From assembly GCA_023374025.1 (NCBI GenBank), contig SIJG01000098.1, forward strand, positions 62,001 through 126,000: 64,000 nt of DNA, written 5' to 3'. The notes under the pieces are model-generated. The model searched no databases, was not told the DNA's origin, and saw only the letters and a list, made by a program, of their open reading frames with translations. This stretch comes from Heterodera schachtii. Lineage: Eukaryota > Nematoda > Chromadorea > Rhabditida > Heteroderidae. The translations under genes were made by a program, and so were the position numbers. Below, in pieces: positions 56,155-64,000 of the stretch (the first letter of the stretch is position 1; each line of letters opens with the position of its first letter).

Positions 56155-56700
56155 TCAGATGTTCAGGCGGCCTTGGCCAATTTTCAAGCCCTTTCGCGCA
56201 AGAACAGCGGCTATCGGTATCTGCTGTTGGCTGTGGATGTGTTATCAAGGCGAATGTTCGGCTCACCCGTAAAGAGTAAGCGACCGGTGGACATGAAAAG
56301 GGCTTTTGAGGAGCTTTCGAACAAATGCCAAGGGTGCCGGACACACTGTACACCGATCGAGGGTTGGAATTTGTGGCAAAAACGTTGGAAGAGTTTTATG
56401 CGGAGAAGGGCATTCAAAAGTTTGAGACCAGTTCTAAGAAGAAAGTCGCCGTGGCGGAGCGTGCCATCCGAACCCTTAAATTCGGTGTACCGCGCGACCG
56501 GACGTAGACCCAACGAAATTAGCGACGCCAATGCGAGGAAGGTGTGGAAGAGGGTGTACGGTGAAGGACTCGCACAAGCGGAGACGGTCAGGATTCCCGA
56601 GGCAAAGTACATGTTTGAGAAGGGTACAACACCTACTATTCTGCTCATGTTTACACTGTGGGTGTTGTCCGCTCAACCAACTCCCGCACTATTTGATTAA
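56155..56700 (+). pseudogene. Maverick/Polinton-type integrase relic
   Basis: An rve integrase core is spread over two frames: YLLLAVDVLSRRMF (first Asp), LYTDRGLEFVAKTLEEFY (second Asp) and VAVAERAIRTLK (Glu), then NEISDANARKVWKRVY and VRIPEAKYMFEKG. The frame changes near 56330 and again near 56490. The N-terminal zinc-binding region and the chromodomain-like C-terminus are missing. It converges with the Polinton DNA polymerase gene downstream, which supports origin from the same element rather than an LTR element. Confidence 0.7.
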
Positions 56701-56892
56701 AGACTTATGGCACAAAATTAAAACAAAGATTTTATTTCATGAATCAACAAAGATCATAAGGTAATGAAAACACACTGTGGCGAATTTAAAAAAAGGTACA
56801 AAGAACGGTTGAGAGATGAAAAAAAAACAAAATCATGACAAAACTTTTGGTCTTCCTGAAAAAATATTGAGTGACAAATGAATAAAATAAAA

Positions 56893-59800
56893 TTATTGAT
56901 GTTTACAACGACAATCATTGGGGTTGTTAGCTCTACAGTATTCCCATGTACTGTATCCAAATGGGGCAACAAAAAGACCTTCATCCCGGATCACCCCTTT
57001 GTTGACTGTCGGATTGAACTTCTTCACCAGAGGGACCGTGAAAATTTCGCCTTCCTTCGTTATTCGGAAATTCTTCGTTGGATAGTTGAAGCGGACATTG
57101 TTATCCGCCTGACCCCAATTTTGCAACACCATTTCTTTCATCTTTTCAAAGCTCATCTGCTCGCAGGCGTCTGAGTCTAGTGTGATCCCTCGCAACTTGA
57201 CTTTAAACTCGTCTTCTCCTGTGGCGTTATCACGTAGCCATAAACCATAGGCTTTGGGTCCGGCTAAGAATTATTTGATTTTCTTTGGTTTTCACCTTTC
57301 AATATTTTACCACAAACAAATTCCATTATTGTATGCTTTGGATACTCATCCGTCAGTTCGCCAAGCTGTTGGCCACTCGGAAGCGGGTCTCCCAGAGCCG
57401 TCTCGTAATCGTAAAAGATACTATCGGTGTCCTATTTTTCAGAATCACTTCAAAGTTTTTTTTTTGCTCAATATTACCATATAAAGGATCCGTGTATCTT
57501 TGCGGTAAACGCCCGGGGAGGGCTCGTAGACCTTCTGCAGCGAATCGAGAAGGTGGATTCGTGCTGCTGCAGTTGTCCAAAGGGCAATTACCACCTAATT
57601 AAACATAATTTTTCAAAATTTTTCAAGCTTTACATTGCTGGTATCGTGCTCAACAACGTGTTCATCCTTAGCCTTGGAGCACACCATCCAAAATTTTTCC
57701 GTGAGCTGGTCAATGCTGCTGATTTCAATTTTGTCGTCATTCAGAAGTTTGGCAAGCTCAGCGTGACAATCGACAATTTCTGTCTTTGTTAGACGATTCC
57801 GTAGTGCAAAACGACCCCACAACGAATTGAGGCATAGCTTTGACACGTACCGTAGTCCGGGATTTGGTTTTATTTCATTTGGGTTTAGCAGAACTTTGTT
57901 GCCATCCCATGGATTGTTGATGTAAGATTGTTTTCGCTAGTTCAAGCTCTTCTTCATTAATTCCCTCTTCACAACAATTGGCAGGGTATCCGCTTGCTAA
58001 GTTTTTTTGATTTTTTTTTGACATAAAGCTTATTACCTTCAAATTTTATTTTGAGAAATTTGTTCAAATATGGGTGAAAAAGCGTTTCGCTCCAGTCGCT
58101 TGACAATGGCCATATGTAGGCACTGTAGATATGGGTGACTTTGTACCCAGCCCGGAGTGCGGCTTCCAGCTCAAAATGCACGACTGTTGTCGAAAAACCT
58201 ATCGAAAGCAACACATGTGTTTTTAAGGCTTATCTTCAAACAGCAAGCAACCTCGTTCTGCTTCGGCAAAATGGGGACAGTTATAATTTGGGTCGACTTT
58301 GCCATTAGGGTAAATTTCTGAACATGTGCGACACAATGGAAACAATGTTCGGATGTTCGTGCGACGTGGTAGAACTGGAATATCGTAGAGGCAGTGACGA
58401 GGTGGGACCGCAAAGCATTTTATTATGCCCTCCATTTTGGTGCCATTGTTGTCAACTATGTGCTCCGGTCTTGTCCAGTTGACATTCATGTCCATTTTAA
58501 GTTTTGTTGGATGTCCAACCGGGTATTTTATGAACATGTTTCTAAAATTGATAATAAACCTTTTAATATTACTTATTTTTCATACCGGGACGGATAAAGG
58601 CTATTAAAGTCCTTCACTTTGATCGTTCGACCTTTTTGGGCTCCCGTATCTTGGTTAATCACAGATGCATACAACCATTCAGGACCGGTGCGACCTATCG
58701 AAAAAAAATACCTTGTTAATTTAAGGTGAATTCACCGCCAAAAAAGGCGTCGTGGAAATCAATCGGTCCTGAATCTGGGGTATTGTCGAAGAATGCCTTC
58801 ATGGCCGGGTCGTTCTCCAGCAGCCGTATCAGCTGACACTCCCACAAAATTTCGACCTCAAACTCCCTCGCAATGTCACGGATTCGTTTGGCATCGCGAG
58901 CTCTAATGGCACCCGCTGTCTCACCGCCCCCAACAATTTGCGAATCATCGGGGAAACAATTGGGGCATCCGTGCCAATAGCACCTTATTATAGTGTTGCT
59001 TGGTTGAATTTGCTATTTTATAACATACCCATTGACTTCAATGGCCAAGTTTTTATCGGCCCCTGGTCGCTCTAACATCCCGTCCAATAAATAATTGCCA
59101 AATTTGAATTCTCCATCAAGGCTCTCAATGTGGCGAAGAGTCAACCCATTTTCATGCATTTCTTCTTCGGCCCGCCATTTGAGGTATTTTCGTGCAATTG
59201 TGCTTTGCTTTCCACGCTTTTCATAGCCCATGTGTGGGATGATGGAAATCCGTTCATTGTTTTCATGTGCCAAGAATACAAAGAACTTCATACATGCCGA
59301 TGGGATGGTAATCGAATCGGTGAGCTCTTGATTCGTCGCAGTAAAAAACAATTCTCGCATTTTAACCATTCCATGCGCCAATATTTGTACATCTTTAAGA
59401 TAAAGCTTTATTTAATTTAATCTAAATATCACCTGTCTTGCAATAATCAGCAACGACTTCGCATAATTCAAAGCGAGTGTTACGGTTTTCTGTGTACCAT
59501 TGCTCAAATTTCTGGCGCTCAGCCGGAAAAAGACCGCCTGGGAAGTAGTCTTCTATTGGAGGAAGGGTTTCAAGCACCGTGCCGTAGTTTACTGCCTGTT
59601 GTTTTGTCAAAGAATTGCTTTTTTTAATTAACTATAACTTTTTCTCACCTTATTGAATTTGTGTGGAAAGTATTTCTTGTTTTCAACACCATCAATTTCA
59701 AGGCCAAAAGTCTTTACAAAATTCGCCAATTTGATCGGGATAAGTTTATAGCTGAAAGACAAAATTATTTAAAGCTCCTCAATTTTTTGCACCTGTCCCT

Positions 59801-62128
59801 AAAAATTGTGGTAGTAATAACGCCCCTCTTTTGCGCTTTCATTTCCAAAAGATGGTTGCCTTGGCGAATAAGCACTGGACGGATGCCCATACGCAGCATT
59901 TCTCCGTAAATAAGTACATGATCGTACCGAGATCCTTTAATTTTAATCGTAATCTTTTCATGCCTTGGTTTTTAATTAATTTTCACCAGCATGTGCGTAG
60001 GCATAAGTGATCACCGATTTTGGCTTTACATTTGTCTCATCGTAACCGAGCATATAGTTGTTCTCAGCATCGTTGTTATCATCGCTGTTATCTTCTTCGG
60101 CTTCATCGTCGAAAAAGCCAACCACATTGTTGTTGTTCTCTTTCACGGGCCGCTTTCGCTTTTTTCCTCGTTCATTTGGCTCGATCCCAAGGACTTCCGC
60201 GTCAAATTGAAGCAGCCATTTGGTGAAGGCTGCTAGCGGATCTTCAACTTTGAATCGGCATTCAGCTTCGGTGTTGAAGAAGTCAAACGATGCCCATGCG
60301 TACGTCCTGTAAGGCCCACAGATACTACATGCTTGGTCCAACTCCTGGGCCCAAACGCCCTTCTCAATGCACCGGGTGCATGTGACATGGGCGTAACAGA
60401 AATTGACCTTAGAATTTTTCAAAAATAAAATTATTGATTCGAACAATATTTTTACTTGATGCTTGAACCGCGCAAGGTTTTGCTCCGGCTTGAAGTCTGT
60501 GGTACACTCAAAGTCAAAGAATATTATCCGCTTGTCTTTCTTCACTTTTGGGCGATAAGGAATGTAGCATTCGCGTGGTGCATGAAAGCCAAGGCAGACT
60601 TTACAGAATTTGTGTCCACATACATGCTCTTTTTGTTTGTGATGCTAAATCATAAATTTTTAATGAGAAAAATATTGTTTAATAACCCGAATCTGATAAA
60701 TAACTCCACAGTCGGTGCACTTCTTTGAGCTCTTACAAATCGATTTTTCAATCATGTTAATTTCATTGCCACGTTTGATTTTACAATTGGTAATTTTGGC
60801 ATGGTGATCAAAACAGTCGCGACATTTGAATGTCTTAAAACATTATAAATGATATAATGATAAATATTTAACCACCTTAAAGCAGCCCAAACATGACACA
60901 AAGAAAATATTGTTGCTATCTTCGCAATTTCCTCGGAATGATTGTCCAACGCGCTGACAGTTGTGACACTTCCATTTGCATTTAGAAGAATGCCTGTTAT
61001 GATGATAATAGGGCATTTCACACTAAAAAGTCATTATTATTATTATTTTTTTTGTTGAATTCACACCCCAAAACAATAATTAAGAGTGTTAAACAGCTTT
61101 CCGACGGATTTTACAGCATCATAGTGTCCATTTGCACCATTTTCATCCTCGATAAATAAAACACAGAGCTCCTGCATATAATCAGCAGAAACCGATCTCC
61201 ATGAAGGTTTCATTTTCCCTGACACTTCAAAGCAAAAAAGTCGATATTTCTTGGGATGCAATATATCATAAAAGGTCTTAATTTTATTATTATTTAGGCA
61301 AAAAATAAAAGGTCTTTGATACCTGAATCCGATCGCCATAGTCCTCAATTGAATAGAACGGTAAATCCAAATTGATATTGCACGCATTACACATGGCTTT
61401 CACGTTCTCAAGTTGCCATCTCTCATTCCTTTTGTATTCGGAAAACCTTGTTGCGGCAGCTCGAATTTCATACGCAAAAACTCGAAGGCACGGAAGAGAC
61501 ATAAATTGTCCGCATTTTGAAGTTCATAAGTGGACCCATTGGCCATATGATAACTTATGTTGAAGTCGCTGCGTCCTTTTCCGGTCATTTTCTTCCTCAC
61601 TCCCTTGCTTTCAATCGCCGTTATGTCGATGACAAATGGTTCCTCACGGAGAGACGGCCTTTCCTTGGACTTATTGCTCTGGTCAACAATCTCAAAGCGA
61701 GTTAAAATCCTTTCTGCCATTGAATTGTCGATCTTTTTGACATTTTTAAAATGAACAGCGATCTCGTAGTCCAAATGGCGAGAAGTTAACAGGAAGATGT
61801 AGTGATTTGCAACAACATTTATTGCAGCAGCCCCTTTCATTGCGTAGGAAAGGCACATCATAAAGAGCCCCTTCAACACGTCTTCCGGATTTATAGATTT
61901 CCATATTTGCTTAAGGGCAAATTGCCCCAAAAAACGATAGGCTAAATAATTAGCTGTATGATAAATTATAAAATGTAAATAACCTTTGAATCGCCCACTC
62001 TCGGCTTGAGCTGCCTCGAGACAAACATAATAATCTCCATCAAACTGTTTATTATCCAAACGCTCTTTGATTTTGATGTTGTCTTCTTCTCTTCGATTTC
62101 CCGTTAACGGATCCATTTTTGGCTGCAT
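56893..62128 (-). pseudogene. Maverick/Polinton DNA polymerase B with introns, frameshifted
   Basis: Exonuclease motif FFDFECTTD lies near 60520, RDSYKLIPIKLANF near 59810-59745, WHGCPNCFP near 58970, polymerase motif A DFNSLYPS near 58600, motif B KLCLNSLWGRF near 57830 and motif C DTDSIFYDY near 57420; the C-terminus ends at 56893. Upstream are a long N-terminal region (from 62128) and Cys/His clusters (CEMPYYHHNRH, CKWKCHNC, 61020-60560). About a dozen short spliceosomal introns split the gene. One base is missing near 61455 relative to the duplicate at 62743-63800, shifting the frame, so this copy is probably dead. The set of motifs is that of protein-primed PolB of Polintons. Confidence 0.75.
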
Positions 62129-62209
62129 TCCTTGTAAAATTAAAAAGTTAATTTTGTTTTTCTTAAAAATGATGACTAATGGGTTATGGAAGCAGTTTTG
62201 TATGCATAT

Positions 62210-62660
62210 GTCCGGCGTGCGTGCGTGCGTGCGTAGGTCATGCGTGCGTACTTAGATCATATTGTGTGTAAAAAAAAGTTAGAGAAGCAGAGAAGGGTGT
62301 GCCGCAGAGAGAGAAAGAGAGCGAGGCCATTGTGTCCATGGGTGAGATAGTGCGAGAAATGAAGAGGTTAGAGAAGCAAAGATGGATAGAGACGCATACG
62401 TGGGCCGTTATTCCTATGGGTGTGATAGTGCGTGAAAAGAAGAGGCTAGAGATGTAGAGAAAAAAGCAAAGACCCATACGTGACGGCAATATTGATTAAT
62501 TAGATATTGCAGGGAAAGAAGAGGTTAGAGAAGCAGAGAAGGATAAAGACGCATAAGAGAAGCAGAGAGGGTTTGAGACACGGGTGGCCATTATTGATTA
62601 ATTAGATAGTGCAGGGAAATAAGAGGTTAAAGAAGCAGAGAAGGGCTGAGAAGCATACGT
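62210..62660. repeat. GTGC microsatellite and purine-rich degenerate tandem
   Basis: A short GTGCGTGC run (62215-62260) is followed by irregular repeats of AGAGAAGCAGAGAAGGATAG with CATACGTG. It separates the two copies of the polymerase 5' region. Confidence 0.75.
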
Positions 62661-62661
62661 G

Positions 62662-63806
62662 CATTAGAAGAATGCCTGTTATGATGATAATAGGGCATTT
62701 CACACTAAAAAGTCATTTTTTTATTTTATTTTTTTGTTGAATTCACACCCCAAAACAATAATTAAGAGTGTTGAACAGCTTTCCGACGGATTTTACAGCA
62801 TCATAGTGCCCATTTGCACCATTTTCATCCTCGATAAATAAAACACAGAGCTCCTGCTTATAATCAGCAGAGACCGATCTCCATGAAGGTTTCATTTTCC
62901 CTGACACTTCAAAGCAAAAAAGTCGATATTTCTTGGGATGCAATATATCATAAAAGGTCTTAATTTTATTATTTAGGTAAAAATCAAAAGTCTTCGATAC
63001 CTGAATCCTATCGCCATAGTCCTCAATGGAATAGAACGGTAGATCCAAATCGATATTGCATGTATTGCACAGTGCTTTCACATTCTCAAACTGCCATCTT
63101 TCATTCTTCTTGTATTCGGAAAACCTTTGCCGAGAAAGCTCGAATTTCATGCGCAAAAACTCAAATGCACGGAAGAGACATAAATTGTCGGCATTTTGAA
63201 GTTCATAAGTGGACCCATTGGCCATATGATAACTTATGTTGAAGTCGCTGCGTCCTTTTCCGGTCATTTTCTTCTTCACGCCCTTGCTTTCAATCGCCGT
63301 TATGTCGATGACAAACGGTTCCTCACGAAGAGATGGTCGCTCCTTGGACTTGTTGCTCTGATCAACAATCTCAAAGCGCGTTAAAATCCTTTCTGCCATT
63401 GAATTGTCTATTTTTTTGAGCATTTTTAAAATGAACAGCGATCTCATAATCCAAATGGCGAGAAGTTAACAGGAAGATGTAGTGATTTGCAACAACATTT
63501 ATTGCTGCAGCCCCATTCATCGCGTAGGAAAGGCACATCATAAAAAGCCTCTTTAACACATCTTCTGGATTTGTAGACTTCCAAATATGATTAAGTAAAA
63601 ATTGGCCCAGAAAACGATATGCTAAAGAATTATTTGTGTTGGAAAATTAAAATGTAATTACCCTTGAATCGCCCACTCTCGGCTTGAGCTGCCTCGAGAC
63701 AAACATAACAATCTCCGTCAAATTGCTTCGCTTCCAATCGCTCTTTGATTTTTATGTTGTCTTCTTCACTTCGATTTCCCGTTAAAGAATCATGTTTTGG
63801 CTGCAT
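62662..63806 (-). pseudogene. Duplicated 5' part of the Polinton polymerase
   Basis: The sequence from GAAGAATGCCTGTTATGATG (62666) to the ATG near 63806 repeats 60976-62128 at high identity. It keeps the frame lost in the other copy (ELSRQRFSEYKKNERW) and the conserved intron near 63620-63665, but stops before the exonuclease domain. It cannot make a polymerase. Confidence 0.8.
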
Positions 63807-63887
63807 TCTTTGTTAAAAAATTATTATGCTTTTCTAAAAATGATGACTAACGTGATGTAGAATCAGTTTTGTATGTATGTGTCTGTC

Positions 63888-63889
63888 CG

Positions 63890-63969
<80 letters not shown>

Positions 63970-63985
63970 TGTGTGTGTGTGCGTG
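63888..63985. repeat. TGCG microsatellite
   Basis: About 20 units of TGCG ending in TGTGTG at the window edge. It occupies the same relative position as the shorter GTGC run at 62215-62260, so it was probably part of the duplicated segment and then expanded. Confidence 0.95.
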
Positions 63986-64000
63986 TGTGGGTGGGGTTTA

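Noticed and set aside
56155..56700. Integrase relic as part of an LTR retrotransposon
   Set aside because: No reverse transcriptase, RNase H or LTRs were seen, whereas a Polinton-type polymerase lies immediately downstream.

Overview
The window looks like AT-rich nuclear DNA of a nematode. The best guess is a plant-parasitic cyst nematode (Globodera/Heterodera type). This rests on introns of about 45-60 nt, on GC-AG introns, on a large family of F-box-like genes resembling an expansion I associate with cyst nematodes, on a secreted astacin with EGF and CUB modules, and on a Maverick/Polinton DNA polymerase. The genus is inferred, not shown. All gene models were spliced by hand; the main ones (astacin, three F-box genes, the acidic gene, the mucin-like gene) come out in frame across every junction.

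Layout. 1-600: end of a Mutator-like (MULE) element. 660-14010: F-box-like genes and relics on both strands (two intact, on the minus strand; two frameshifted; one fragment), separated by foldback elements and non-autonomous hAT elements. 14188-16946: a complete MULE with 8-bp target duplications. 17070-17750: an orphan F-box promoter and a foldback. 18807-33287: one 25-exon plus-strand gene for a secreted astacin metalloprotease (about 1101 aa) with a roughly 590-residue N-terminal region that I do not recognise; its introns are packed with transposons. 33900-46812: a second F-box-like area with one intact gene (34553-35947), many truncated copies, orphan promoters and nested repeats. 46812-48480: a SINE-like tRNA-derived stretch, tandem repeats and a 10-N gap. 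48480-49928: an extremely acidic 283-aa protein gene. 50812-52405 (minus): a mucin-like Ser/Thr-rich single-pass membrane protein gene, one repeat per exon, hidden from ORF-based views because every exon is short. 53636-55711 (minus): a leucine-rich-repeat gene relic with a 555-bp tandem amplification and an ankyrin-like exon. 56155-63830: Polinton integrase relic (plus), protein-primed type DNA polymerase B with introns (minus), and a duplicated copy of its 5' part. The window ends in a TGCG microsatellite.

How it fits together. The region is a birth-and-death cluster: F-box-like genes of two subfamilies have been copied, inverted, truncated and interrupted while MITE-like elements accumulated in introns and spacers. 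Only four F-box and secreted or surface-protein models near the transposons look intact enough to be functional at first sight (F-box genes at 10299-11935, 12686-14009 and 34553-35947, plus the astacin), along with the acidic and mucin-like genes.
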